DNA of 64,000 bases from Lepisosteus oculatus (GCF_040954835.1 NC_090703.1:15513444-15577443); one strand, 5' to 3'; shown: positions 1 through 11,424, counted from the first letter of the stretch. Made by a program: numbers and translations. Notes: generated by a model not told the origin, from the letters alone.

Positions 1-1387
1 ATGGATTATGTGAAGTACAGGGCATTCAAAAATCAAACTCCATAAAAAAGATATCCCAATTACAAAAATACTTACACATCTTATTTCTGGATTAAAGCAC
101 TTAGGTAGAAAGAGTTAAAAAGCAAATGCGCACTAGCTATTGAAAACCAGAACAGTACAATTACTTGGCACAGCTGATAATACTAGGCAGATCAAGACAG
201 AAACATTTGTCTATGCCTTTTATTCAGGTACAGTGTGACTGCTAAAATGTGACATCCAGTTCTTTGTCTGTGCCTTTTTGTTTATGGCCTAGATTCATAT
301 ACAAAAGGAACACATTCCTCCTGAAAGGGCAGACAGGGAGGCCTATGTGAAAGAAACAGAGATAATTAAATAAGACCCTTGATGTACCTTGGGGTTTTTC
401 TGTTTAAACCCATTTCCTACCAAATGTACAGTATGTTGTCTTCACGTTTGTTTGTTCTTTTCAGTAAAAGGGCTTTGGAGAGCTTTATTAAGTTATTTTT
501 TCCTTAAGAAATTTTACTCCAATTCCAGAACAAATTAAAAAAAACACTCCAGTTGTCCTATTTTTTTCATTTGGCTGAAGGAAAGACTCCTGCAAACAAA
601 TGCATTATAGTAAAATTGATCAATTTATACTAAATTAAGTTCTCAAACTGCTTTATGATAACACTTATGTGGAAAAAGTCAGATGATTGAGAAACGATAA
701 AAGGATAAATATATTTTAAAACACCAACCACAAATACAGTATTTTTAAACATTAATTCAACTGCAATACAGCAAGATAACAAATTGTGCGGGATTATGAA
801 AATATTTTCCTTAATATTAATCCAGCCTACTGTATAGTTACAAATCCTGCAAGTAATTCAATGACTGCTTTAACTCATTTCAATCAATAATGTGAAGAAA
901 TGCAATCATCCAGATCACATAATTACAAACAGAACTTCCTTACAAGTTATGTGAGTATGAAATATGTTTCTAATCTTTTGGGTTTGTTCTGTCCAACTCG
1001 GTTTCATGTAAAAAAAATATAGTTTAGACGCATAATGATCACATCCTGCTATTCACTTTGAACAGCATTGGACTGAAAGGACATGTTATACAGCATAAAG
1101 ACTGTAAATTAACTTTACAAAGCGAAACATCTACCTGGCTGCAAAACCTAAACTTGCAGCTTTCACTGGAACTGATGCTGAAGTGGAGAATAAGAAGTAA
1201 ATTAAAGCCCAGCCTTAAATAAGGTCAGTGGACTTTTACTACTGATGTGATGAGGGAGGATAAGAGGTTTCTCATTCTTCTGTCTATGTACCAGCTGCTT
1301 GAGACAGGGACCAAGTACATGTATGAAAGACTTGCATAGCTAAAGTAATAATGTTGTGGCTTGTTTTATGTTTAATATAAATTAATA
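1..1387. other. AT-rich intergenic DNA, no gene seen
   Basis: No exon-like reading frame with splice sites, RNA gene or clear repeat was recognised. In human, CHURC1 lies on this side of GPX2. I looked for its conserved zinc-binding cysteine stretches in this interval and found none. Confidence 0.5.
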
Positions 1388-1762
1388 TGTTATGTGTGGA
1401 TGATGTGGATATCATGTGTGGATGGTGGCTCAGTGCTTGGGGTCCTGGGTTCAATTCCAGACCTGGGGTGGTATCTGTACAGAGTCTGTATGGAGTTTGT
1501 ACTGGGTGTTCTTCAGTGTTCGCATGAGTTTCGTCTGGGTGCTCTGGTTTCCTCCCACAGCCATTCTGGTAGTTTAATTGACTTCTGGAAGCCCTGGTGT
1601 GAGTGTGCATGTCTTTGTTTGTGTCTGTCCTGTAGTGGACTGGTGTCCCATCTAGAGTGTTTCTACCTTGTGCCTGTTGCTTGCTGGGATAGGCACCAGC
1701 TCCCCCATAACCATGTATAGGATAAAGTAATTCGAAAATGGATAGATGGATGTTATGTGTGG
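1388..1762 (+). mobile_element. tRNA-head SINE with L2-like 3' tail and 12-bp target site duplication
   Basis: The element body runs from about 1400 to 1750. The head has a Pol III B-box-like GGTTCAATTCC near 1448. The body contains the familiar fish SINE block with TTTCCTCCCACAG, and the tail reads GGGATAGGCACCAGCTCCCC, ending in a GATGGATAGATGGATG-type repeat. The 12 bases TGTTATGTGTGG occur immediately before (1388-1399) and after (1751-1762) the element, a perfect target site duplication that fixes both ends. The open frames on both strands here are by-products of the SINE and do not look like genes. Family assignment is from memory of fish SINE consensus sequences. Confidence 0.85.
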
Positions 1763-2604
1763 TTTCATAATATAGCATCCCTAAAAGGATATTACCACAA
1801 TGGAACAAAGTGACAAAGGCTGCAGAAAAAAAGCTCCCTGTAGCTGAAACCGTGTTATTCACTAATTAATTTGGTTTAATAAATATCAGTAACTTCATTA
1901 TTAATGATTATAATGACAAAGCTAATATTCCCCAGATTAGATGTATTCATTTTCCAAACTAACTAAAGGGATAGGTGATTAGGTTTCAATTAAACTGCTC
2001 ATGTTCCCATGGCTTCCATTCTTTACTGGAGTTGTTGAAAACAACTATCAGATTACACAGTCAAATAAAGAACTCCTGAATGTAGGTCTCATACAAATAT
2101 ATGTGTGTATTTTATGGGTCATTACTAACCTCCTAAAATTTGTTTTTGCTTCAGTGAGGAACTACATTCAATCATTATTATAAATTTTCTAGCTTTATTG
2201 TAAACTGTAAACTATTTGTAAAAGGAGAAAAATGTTTTAAACTCACAGACTTTCTTTAAAAAGCACATCAAAGCCCTACCCCTTCATGATAATGTGAAAT
2301 GAGTATTAAATCTTGGACTCAAAGGCAATGTTAAAGTTGCCCCATGTTTTGATAAACAGAAATGTTACATTAAAGATTAATAAAAAATCTTAAAATGTTG
2401 GCTGTTGAATGTAATTGCTTTGTAAAGATACAGGCTATTATTGACCTTCTGGCTGTGTGTAATACAAATCTCAAATATTAATTTTAACCAGTAGTTGAAT
2501 CACCAAATATATTATTTACACAAGGTCTTGATTGTATGTAATGGGGAGTGCGTAGTGTTCTATTATAAATTTACAATAATCCAGAGCTTGGGTTAGCTAC
2601 GTTT
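1763..2604. other. Intergenic DNA beyond the GPX2 3' end
   Basis: AT-rich sequence without a recognised gene or repeat, lying downstream of the GPX2 poly(A) signal. Confidence 0.45.
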
Positions 2605-2610
2605 TTTATT
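2605..2610 (-). terminator. GPX2: GPX2 poly(A) signal
   Basis: AATAAA on the minus strand, about 50 nt past the SECIS element and about 225 nt past the stop codon. It is the first canonical signal after the SECIS, so the predicted 3' UTR keeps the SECIS intact. Confidence 0.6.
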
Positions 2611-2660
2611 CAGATAAAGTGGTGTTACAGAATGGTTTCCAGCAGTAAATTCCATAGTGT

Positions 2661-2732
2661 TTGAATCTTTACAAGGTTTCAAGTATTCTTCCCAAGGCAT
2701 TTAGAACAATACTGTCATGTAGTAAGATTCAA
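2661..2732 (-). promoter_or_regulatory. GPX2: SECIS element of GPX2
   Basis: On the minus strand, helix I is a perfect 9-bp pairing of TTGAATCTT (2732-2724) with AAGATTCAA (2669-2661). After an internal loop comes the SECIS quartet ATGA (2718-2715), opposed by TGA (2681-2679). Helix II pairs AGTATT with AATACT, then a G.G mismatch, then TTCT with GGAA. The apical loop begins with AAA, 12 nt after the ATGA quartet, as expected for eukaryotic SECIS elements. It starts about 100 nt after the stop codon. In the mRNA this fold would recruit the Sec insertion machinery (SECISBP2/eEFSec) to decode the UGA at codon 40. The fold was done by eye. Confidence 0.88.
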
Positions 2733-2832
2733 GTACACGAGGAAGCCAATTTTCTACTAGTCCATGTTGACGATATAAGGCCGGGGACTGACAAGCAGAG
2801 AAAACCCCTTTCTTTTTTTTCTATTTCTATTT

Positions 2833-3183
2833 CTATTTGGGTAGTTTCAACAGTCGTAGGATGTCAGGTTCGATGTCAATGGTTTTAAAGTTTTTGCTGT
2901 AGCGTTTGAAGGGTTCTCCTTCGGGTCCGATCAGAAACTTCTCGAAATTCCAGGAGATGTCTGTCCTGTTGATCGGGCTCCAGATGAGGAACCTGGGATC
3001 TTGGATGAAGGTAGTCGGGTCATCATCAGGGTATGGGAGTTTGTCTTTCAAATAGGCAAATACAGGGTGAGTGTCCTTCCCATTCACCTGACATTTCTCA
3101 AACATGGTGAAGTTGGGCTGGAACCCTCTTCCTGGCCGAACATGCTTCAGTGAGTTCAGGATTTCCTCATTGTGGCAGTTTTC
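2833..3183 (-). CDS. GPX2: GPX2 coding exon 2 (terminal)
   Basis: Residues 75-190, starting [12 protein letters not shown] directly after the AG acceptor and ending LLRLPK-like (ILRLLKLPK) before TAG. It holds Trp152/Asn153 of the active site. The open frame extends upstream into the intron (to 3246), but that part is not coding. Confidence 0.96.
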   Translation of the reverse strand, partial: ENCHNEEILNSLKHVRPGRGFQPNFTMFEKCQVNGKDTHPVFAYLKDKLPYPDDDPTTFIQDPRFLIWSPINRTDISWNFEKFLIGPEGEPFKRYSKNFKTIDIEPDILRLLKLPK

Positions 3184-4423
3184 CTGCCAAGAGGAAGGAC
3201 ACCTTGTGAACATTTCATTGTTCCATCTTATTAACCAGCCATCCATTTTCTAACCACTATATTAAATACAGGGCCCAGAGCCTATTCTGGCAAGCAACAG
3301 GCTGTTATTCATCACTTTAATTCAAATAATTATAAAAAGGAATAGCTGGGACTTGTTGCATGATATTACATTTCTCACCATTTGGATTTCAAAAAGGACA
3401 ATTAACTGAACTCCAAAACTCGGTGCAGTTTTGAACTAGCATTGTTTTTGCAGGAGTGAGGAAGAATTCCTGATGCTTTCCCTGTATGGACATTATTATT
3501 ATGAATGGTTAATGTTGATAATATTAACATTGACAACATTTTCAGACTGTTGTTCTTTCAAATCTGTTCTTACCATTTTTGACCACTTTCAAAGGTTTAC
3601 AAATAGTTTATAAATATGGTTAAGAATCTTCACAAATTCCAATAACCTGTTTTTTAGTAAATGATTCTCTGATTAATTTATGGAAGAAAATTCGTATATT
3701 GCACATATTTAATAATAATAATAAAAAATTTTTTTACCATGGTGTATTTTATCTTTCTAAATGCTCAAATTGCACTTTTCACTTTTGATAGCACTTATAC
3801 TGTTGAAATTGTATGAATCTTTATTTCATTATTAAATGTAAATGGTTTCACATGAGTTATGGCTATTACTTCCCTTTATTCATTCTTGAATTACATGATT
3901 AAATGACAAGAAACACACAAGGAAAACCCAGCACGCAATGCAAAACGATACATAAAAATAACCTTTGACATCTCCCAAAGAGATGTTGCCTGGATTACAG
4001 GCCCTTCTTCAATCCTTGTTTTTCTTATAGCAGATATATTCTTCCTGTTTTAAGAAAAATCATGCAGTTTCAGTATTTTCCGTTTCTCTCCAACTTTAAA
4101 TACTGACCCCTGTAGAAGAACTATGTTCCCATACAGTTACAGTATGTGGAAACCTGTAATCAACAACATCTGGACCCTTAGTCACAGAATGTCTCACCAA
4201 CCTGGTATCCAAACTGATTGCAGGGAAAGCCCAGCACCACCAGCCGATGAGGATATCTGCTCTGGAGGTCATTCAGATGGGTGTAATCCCTGGTGGTTGT
4301 TCCTCAGAGAGACGCCACATTCTCTATCAGGACCACCCTGCCTCTAAAGACGTTGAAATCCACGATCTCTCCCTCCAGTGTCTTGGCGGTGAGGTCATAG
4401 AAGGTCTTTGCAATGTAAGCCAT
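2833..4423 (-). CDS. GPX2: Glutathione peroxidase 2, selenoprotein (2 coding exons)
   Basis: Selenium-dependent glutathione peroxidase that reduces hydroperoxides with glutathione. GPX2 in other vertebrates is a cytosolic, mainly gut-epithelial tetramer. Coding exons are 4202-4423 and 2833-3183 (minus), joined in phase 0 to give 190 residues, the length of human GPX2. The start is the ATG at 4423, giving [11 protein letters not shown]. Codon 40 is TGA (4306-4304) inside the family motif NVASLUGTT and is read as selenocysteine. The other catalytic-tetrad residues are visible: Gln74 (CNQFGYQ), Trp152 and Asn153 (SWNFEKFL). The C-terminal exon keeps [11 protein letters not shown]. The donor is CAG/GTTGGT and the acceptor TGGCAG/GAA. 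A SECIS lies in the 3' UTR. GPX1 is the nearest alternative, but length, N-terminus and neighbours (RAB15, FNTB, MAX) favour GPX2. Standard gene callers will stop at the TGA and miss exon 1. Confidence 0.96.
3184..4201 (-). other. GPX2: GPX2 intron
   Basis: About 1.0 kb of AT-rich intron with a short AAT repeat near 3711-3725. No gene or recognisable mobile element was seen. Confidence 0.7.
4202..4423 (-). CDS. GPX2: GPX2 coding exon 1 (contains the Sec UGA)
   Basis: Residues 1-74, 222 nt, ending in phase 0 at CAG before GTTGGTGAG. The in-frame TGA at 4306-4304 is codon 40. The frame is open on both sides of it for the rest of the exon and aligns with human GPX2 without gaps. Confidence 0.95.
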
Positions 4424-7400
4424 CCTTTCAGCTGGGCATGGAAACTCTAGAATGCTATTCTCTGAGAAAATCTGTCTTGTTTAAATCCTTCTGCAGGTGA
4501 TCACCTGACTTCAGGTACACAAGGTCCTTGTTTGGTTTCAAATGACCATTGCAGAAATCCGATATGAAACCGGTCACTGAACCTCCTGAATGGCCAATAG
4601 AAGGAAGTGGGGTGACTTCAATTTCGCTAAATCATCACTACTTTGAAGTTAAAAAGAAATATTTAAAAACCACACCAACTCTAATGTTCTAGAATGTCCC
4701 ATGAACATGTGTTGCTGGTCACAGTTTGGGGAATGATTTTAAGAACAATTTTCACAGCAAAGGTATAAAACAGAAACGTTGCAGGATTTCAACACAGATT
4801 TGTGCTGTGTTATTATTAGAGCTTTTCAAACAAAAAATCTGAAAACCTTTTTGAGCCTAAATGTTTACCGTAATGTACTTTTAAGACATTAGTTGTAGCT
4901 GTTTGGTTTCAATCAAAGCAGTACTAGTGAGGTTTTATTCATAGTTCTACATTATTTAAAGTTATCTTTACATTTCTGTATGAAGACACCACACTTTTTT
5001 TTGGCTAGTTTCTTTTAATAATACAATAAAAATCCCAGTATGTGTAAACACTTAATATCATTATTAAACTAAATATCAAAATAGCAACAACAAACTGTTT
5101 TATGGATATTTTACGTATGTCAGGAAGAAACTGCTCAGACCCTTTAACACAGGACATAAGACAGGACTCAATCATCATTAACTGTTTAAGGCACGTGTGG
5201 TAAAAGTTTGTGAGCTCTGTTTGTTTGTCAGTTTAACAGTTTGCAAAGCATTTCCCATTCCATACTATGCATTTCCTTCAGTTATATTACAGAAACACAA
5301 ACAAATATATTTTGTGGTAGTGCAGGTGGGTCAGTTGGGTCAGGCTCACACCTGAATAAGGCTCCACGGCTGAAACATTGTGTTTTCTCTCTTCTTTTTT
5401 TCAGCATGGAATAAACCTATTACTTGTTCAAATATATTTTGAACTCTTTAAATCGTCAGGTGGAAAATAACTTGACTACACAAAACTAGGATGAACAAAG
5501 TTCTGAGAGTGAGATACAGCTTCTTTGTTACATTTATTACTGTAAATCACATACAGTAGATGTGTTATGGGAATGCAAGGGGATTTGGCAATTGTATGTG
5601 TGACTAACTGTAATTACTACAAAGCTAGCAAACCATCATAATTGGGCATGATTTTTGCCTTCTATTGGGTCCCACTGGGTTGGTTTCAAGATGATTATAC
5701 AGTGCATTCAGAGGTGAATCTGCTGTTATACATTATTATGGAGGAGATAAATGGTGAATAATTTTTATACCACAAATGATTATACAGTGTACTCTGCATT
5801 CTCCGGTTCCTGACCTCATTTCTTTTTGTTCCAAGTGGTACAAAGCCATGAGTTTTTTTTTGTTCTTGTCGGCAAGATTAAAAGTCTTATTATACAGGTT
5901 AGCAGATAAAATCATTGATAAAATACATCACACAAAAATATATTTCTGACATCTCTGGATCTCTCCTTTAGATCAGGCACTTGCTTTGTACATCATATAC
6001 CTTGGGCTGTGCAGTAATTCAATGACAGGTATCAGTTTCTTTGTTATAAAACATTCATTCTTTCAGAGAACTGTGCTGTTCTCCTCAGATGATGTGTTAA
6101 AAAATGCATGAGCACAGGGAACAGACTATATCCACAAAATACTTTCTACACCAAGGTGTCTCATATAATTACTCTCAAGGCTTTTTTTAGATGTTTATAC
6201 ATACCAGAATAAAGATGTTTAGAGCTGGCCAGAATCATGCAATGCAGATTGTGATTATTGGATACAGAAATTACAATGACTGTTTACTTCCAGCTGTTTC
6301 AAAAATGTGCTTGCTCAACAAACATTTAAATAAGACTATTGCCACTAGCAGTGAAACACTGGCAAAAAATAGCATCATTTTAATATTGGGTCAGATTTTC
6401 TATTTTAAATGCTACTAGATTACGCCTCTTAAGGAAGAGGAAATGTTGCATAAAAGTTACATATAGAACAGTAAATAGCAACATTGAAGTACTGCACAGA
6501 AGTACTATAGAAGTACTGAAGGCACATTGTTTTTGGGGGAAGCAGCAGTATACTGTAACTCATATGAACAAGTAGGAAGCCCTATCGTTTTTTTCTCAGA
6601 GGCTTGTTAACCCATGATAATTGTAGCACATCCACAGCTGAGGTGACTTTTAAGAAGGGATGAAAGAAGCAATAACTTTTAAAGAACAGGAACTAAGACC
6701 AATTCCTGATCTTGACCCCTCTGATAGTGTGAAAATGAAAGCAGTACTGATTTTGAGGTTCATACTAGCAAAAGCACACTTGATTGTCTGTGATTTTGGT
6801 TTAAGTGATATTTGATGTATACAGTTTGAGCATCTATATCTATACACAGTACTCTACAAGCCCATAGTTTTTATCTTGTTTTTTGTGTTTTATTTCTTTT
6901 TGGTCATTGTGATGTTAGGCTGCCCATTTTCCATTGCAGTTTAGTGAAAAAAAAATTCAAAGATGGAATTGACTGGCTCTGGACTAAACAGAAGTCCACT
7001 ATTAGCCCCATATCCTAGTGTTGAAGTCAGAGTATTCAAAGTTCTCTTTAAATCAGCAGCACCTGAAGAGCTGGGTGTAGCTGATAGACTCCAGCTCAAG
7101 TTAAGAAAGTAACCAGTTGGTTTAGCCTGTTAAGAGCAGAATTGGAATGAAACACACACCAGCCCTCCAGGACCAGGACAACCATACATACTTCTGAAAT
7201 TTGTAAACTGAAGGTGGAGGCAAAGATAATAGAGTGAAAACAGAGTAATAATACTTAAAACAAACTTTAATATAGTACTGTACCTGTCTTTGGCAGACAT
7301 GTCTGTCAGTAATATAGTTGTAAAGCACAAACTGTATAAAGTATGCTGTATAAAGTTTTGAACAGCAATGACCTCTGGTGGTCAAAAATATCAGAGTACA

Positions 7401-8589
7401 TTCATACAACTCTCTTTGCAAAGTTTCCTTTTGGATCTCCGTCTTGGCTCTTGAAAAGGTATCGAGTCCCTGGTTCATAAAAACTGCATCAAGTTTATCA
7501 GAACTATACAGCTCTTACTATTCCTCTAACAGAAATTTGCTAAAAATGCAATGACAGTTCACATGGTCCAGGTTTCAGTGGAGAATGTAAATAGTAAATG
7601 TTCTAAATAAAAAGCACCACACAAGGTGCAAAGTCCAAAACTAACTTCTTTGCATCAAATTATTTGAAGGTTATTAAATAATGCCTTAAATAATACAAGC
7701 AAATAATTAATACAATCATATAACCTGACAACTGGAGGAATGCGACAACTTACTCATTTATATTTAATTAATGCTTATCTTGCAACAGCAAACAAAAATA
7801 CCGTATATAAAATTAACTAGGATGACTGAAAGAGGTCTGATATAACATTTCAGCTTCAGGTATGTTAATATTATAATGCAAAGCTAGACTCTAGCTGAAA
7901 TTGACACTTATTAGAATTACCGTTTAGAAGCCATGATTGAACTTGTATTTAAATGCATAGAATTTACTGAATTTGTATTTAGATTTTAGTGCACTGGTAC
8001 TACAAACTGGTAAATAAGGATTACCACACCACATGAACATGCATGATCATTCATCAATAATGGCCTCGAGGTCCAGTACAGTGAGGGGGTTTGAGGTGTT
8101 GCAGCACAGTTCCAGGGAATAGGTCCTGCCATGGGAATCTTTTGAAGTTTCAGGTTATACTTCATCACATAACTGAGTAGGCTGAATTGGCTATGAGAAA
8201 TTACCTTATGGCTGTGTGCTCTTAGATCAGTCTAAATCCTGTGCTTTCAAGAAAGGCTCCATCCTTCTGTAGAAAATGATACTTCCCAGCACCAGTTTAA
8301 GAGCAGCTTTTGGAAAATGGATAAGTGTATGAATATGTGATAGGAACTCCATTTGTCTGAAGAGTGATTAATTTCTCTTACATGTCATCAAAACAAAAAC
8401 AGAAGATGGAGATTAATTATAGGGACACACTTATAAAGGTAAATATACACATATTGATTACAAAGGGCAGGCCACCATACCAATATCCCTCAGTGTTCAA
8501 TTCAACAGATTTTGGAGGCTGAACAAGGTAAGGTCTGGACAAAACTAGGGTAGGAGACACCTAATAAAAATCAGGTTGCTGTAGGTGGT
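4424..8589. other. Intergenic DNA between GPX2 and RAB15, left part
   Basis: Contains the GPX2 promoter side and one copy of a short interspersed repeat (5353-5430). No exon with splice sites was found on either strand. The small open frames here show no family I recognise. Confidence 0.5.
5353..5430 (+). repeat. Interspersed repeat, copy 1 of 3 (GCTCCACGGCTGAAACATTG family)
   Basis: Reads GAATAAGGCTCCACGG, then a pyrimidine-rich stretch, then TTCAGCATGGAATAAACC and TATTACTTGTTC. The same order of motifs occurs at 13487-13580 and, more decayed, at 32424-32500. The repetition inside one window shows that this is a dispersed family. I cannot name it securely. Confidence 0.7.
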
Positions 8590-8995
8590 GTATTTGTACC
8601 AGTAGGTGGCACTCTTCCCTCTATTTAAAAATTCCAAAACCAATGCACCTGTTTGGCCACAGGGGATACTGTGTTATATGAGGTTCTATCCTTCAGATGA
8701 AACACTAATCCAAGATCTTGACTACATAGCTGTGCTAAGGAGACTAATTAGAAGAGCAGTCATTCTTCAATGGCTTACCTTGGGCATACCTTTATTTAAC
8801 CCTTAATTCATCTAGTCAAGTATTTCCTCAGTTTTCCACATGATGTACTGTATAGTGAGGTTGCTGGCACACAACAGCTGCTGTTGGTCACTTAGGTAGG
8901 TGTTGCACTTCTGTTATAGATGAAGAGGGTTCCCTTCCATATTTAAGGGCTTTGGGATAACAATGTGGTATATCAATGCAAGGTATTATTGTTGA
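8590..8995 (+). mobile_element. 5S-type SINE, body and tail without its 5S head
   Basis: From 8599 the sequence follows the body of the widespread fish SINE whose full form begins with a 5S rRNA head: CCAGTAGGTGGCACTCTTCC, then a TTCAGATGAAACACTAATCC-type segment, then AAGGGCTTTGGGATAACAAT and a TATATCAATG...TATTATT end. The 5S head is absent, so the copy is 5'-truncated. Its first bases form a full match to the CTCF consensus. Confidence 0.65.
8599..8612 (+). promoter_or_regulatory. CTCF-consensus match inside a SINE
   Basis: CCAGTAGGTGGCAC satisfies all 14 positions of CCASYAGRKGGCRS. It lies within the 5S-type SINE copy. Binding is not shown, only the motif. Confidence 0.4.
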
Positions 8996-10963
8996 CATAA
9001 CAAACACATTTTGTAACTTCAATTCATCTTAAACAACTACATATACATATTACTATGTCAGTTGTAAAGTGACCAATGAAGTTCTCAACTAATTTCTCAA
9101 AACATGGACAACAAGATTAATTTAGCTGTCCTCAATTCATCAAAGCAGGGGTTCATAACTGGTTAAGGCTTCAGTCCACCATGCTCTCACTGCATTCACA
9201 ATCATGACAGACGTTCATGCATTGTCCACAACCACAGAACCTGAATGGCCATTTAGTAGTGTACTGTATGAGGGATTCATTATGCCAACGATAGCCCAAT
9301 TAGTCATATTTCATGTTCTTTAATTGTAAGAATTTCACAGTCTTCAACATGTCCTTTACAGACTGATGAATAAGTAAACCTGTATAATATGCTCAAATAT
9401 ATTTTCTGTTACTGTATGTAGTCCACATGTGATTTTTTACCCTTTTCCTTTTTCACAATACACACAACAAATTGGTTACATACAAATTCTTTACAATAAA
9501 GCAATGTTGTTTGTTTAGATTTGTTCTAAATGTTGCAAAACAGACACCTTTTGAACATAACCATAGTGAAATATTTATTTGGATGTGTATATTTTTAAAT
9601 TGCGGCAAATAATGCATCTATGAAGATTATATCATAATCTCAAATGCATTTTTATATTTTCACAAATACCAAGATAAAATCCAACAGTATTTATAAACTG
9701 AGCACTTTTATCAGAAATGAGCTGTAAGAACACAGAAATACATTTTCTACAGTATAACCAGGGTTTCCATTCAACAATACACACTCTTATATAGATGGAA
9801 TTAATCTAATAATAATCAATTCTTTACCAGCATAAAATACTAGGATGAACTGGTTCAAAAAGAGAATTTTTTGGCCTTCGTGTTAGATGTCAAAGTTATA
9901 GTTATATAGGTAAATGCACCCTTTATATCCATCAGAAATGAATGAAAAAAAAATCACAAAACATGATTCTAGGTGCTGCAATTTTGTGATACTGTGAAAA
10001 GAATACTTTAAAAAATGTCTGTCTTATAGGAGGCTACAACAAGAATGTAATGGCATCCCTCACATGTGCCAAGATTAAATATGATCATTTAAAAAAAGTG
10101 AATATTTTGAACTTTTGGACCCAAAAATGTTTTGAAATCTAAATATTTATTCAATGTTTTATAAATAAGACACAGCTAATAAAATAAGTATGCAACAATG
10201 AATACATATACAATTTCACCTTTTTACATCCATACAATTTCCAGAAGTATTTCTGCTAGAAACATTACAAATTTTTAGAAAATGTTGCAAATTGTGTGGT
10301 AATAATAGTTTATTTCAAGCAAACACCAAAATAAAGGATTGTGTAGCCTCCCCCCACGTTTAACTGCCTTGAGATAAAAGAACATAATTTCCTTTGAAAT
10401 CTTCAATGCTGTTAACTGATTCAGAAGTTACTTTTACATGCAGTTTTATTTAGGGTAATTTCAGTATTTCTTAACACTATCCATTGAACTGATTGTTCCA
10501 CTGCCGACACCCATGATTACAATGGAGAATTGAGCTTTAGCTCAGTTGTCCGAAGGGTAATATACTTAGATAACTTTTAAACAGATTTACAGTGGCATGA
10601 CCAGACACCTCATAAGATGGCTTTCATTGTGAACATAACATATTCAGAAGACATAAATTGGAAAAGGACACAGAGTTAATGCTATCAGCTAGTCCACTGA
10701 ATCATAGAACACTTTAACACAGTTAAGATCTTAAACAGTGAAACTGATTCCAATACAAAGGAATAGATAGACAAAACAGAAGGCTGGAGTTATGATAAAA
10801 CAGGAGGAGGATACGGTATGCTTCTCCAGAAGGACATTTGAAGCAGTCGTCCCTTCATTTCAAAGGTCTTAGAAAATCTGATCTTTGCAAAATTTCCATG
10901 TTCTTGGAAGTTAGTAAAAAAAGACAAAAATCAACTATAAAGTTACTTCATACATTTCACTTG
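8996..10963. other. Intergenic DNA upstream of GPX2 / downstream of RAB15
   Basis: AT-rich. No exon, RNA gene or recognised repeat was seen. Confidence 0.45.
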
Positions 10964-11315
10964 CATTCTGACACTTCAATCCATGCATCCAATACAGAGC
11001 TGGTGGAGAGCCGTTGTCCATTCTACCAAGCAATGGACACAAGGCAGGATACAACCTGGATGGGATGCCAGTCCATCTCAGGGCACACACAGTCATGAAC
11101 ACACATATACAGTACTCACACCAAGGCCATTTTTCCCAGAAGCCAATTAATTAATCTTTGGACTGTGGGAGGAAACAGGAGTGCCCAGAGGAAATCCACA
11201 CAAACATAGGAAGAACATACGAACTCCACACTAAGAGCACCTCAGGAATTGAACCCAGGGTCCCAGTGCTGTAAGGTAGCAATGCTAACAACTGTGCCGC
11301 CCCATTCTGACACTT
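10964..11315 (-). mobile_element. tRNA-head SINE, minus orientation, 13-bp target site duplication
   Basis: Same family as the copy at 1388-1762, in the opposite orientation. From the minus strand the head has a GGTTCAATTCC B box (about 11252), the GTTTCCTCCCACAG block (about 11175), the GATGGACTGGCATCCCATC block and a GGATGCATGGATTG tail. CATTCTGACACTT flanks both sides (10964-10976 and 11303-11315), a perfect 13-bp target duplication, so the insertion is complete (about 326 bp). Confidence 0.85.
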
Positions 11316-11328
11316 AACACAGTGCAAT

Positions 11329-11334
11329 TTTATT
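11329..11334 (-). terminator. RAB15: Candidate RAB15 poly(A) signal
   Basis: AATAAA on the minus strand about 400 nt after the RAB15 stop codon and just before the SINE insertion. Longer 3' UTRs using later signals cannot be excluded. Confidence 0.35.
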
Positions 11335-11410
11335 TTTAACATTGTGTGCTGCTCTAGCTTATTCTTGTGTACACCTAGAACTTGAGAACATTTTCTACAG
11401 CAGAGAAGTG

Positions 11411-11424
11411 GTGCCCTCTAGTGG
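11411..11424 (-). promoter_or_regulatory. CTCF-consensus match downstream of RAB15
   Basis: Read on the minus strand, CCACTAGAGGGCAC matches all 14 positions of the vertebrate CTCF consensus CCASYAGRKGGCRS. It lies between the RAB15 terminal exon and its candidate poly(A) signal. It is not within a repeat that I recognise. Occupancy would need ChIP data. Confidence 0.5.

Noticed and set aside
1284-1862. 192-codon minus-strand open frame
   Set aside because: Runs antisense through a SINE. No coding similarity.
1-2600. Expected CHURC1 exon to the left of GPX2
   Set aside because: No zinc-ribbon cysteine pattern or matching splice-bounded frame was seen. The gene, if present, is outside the window.
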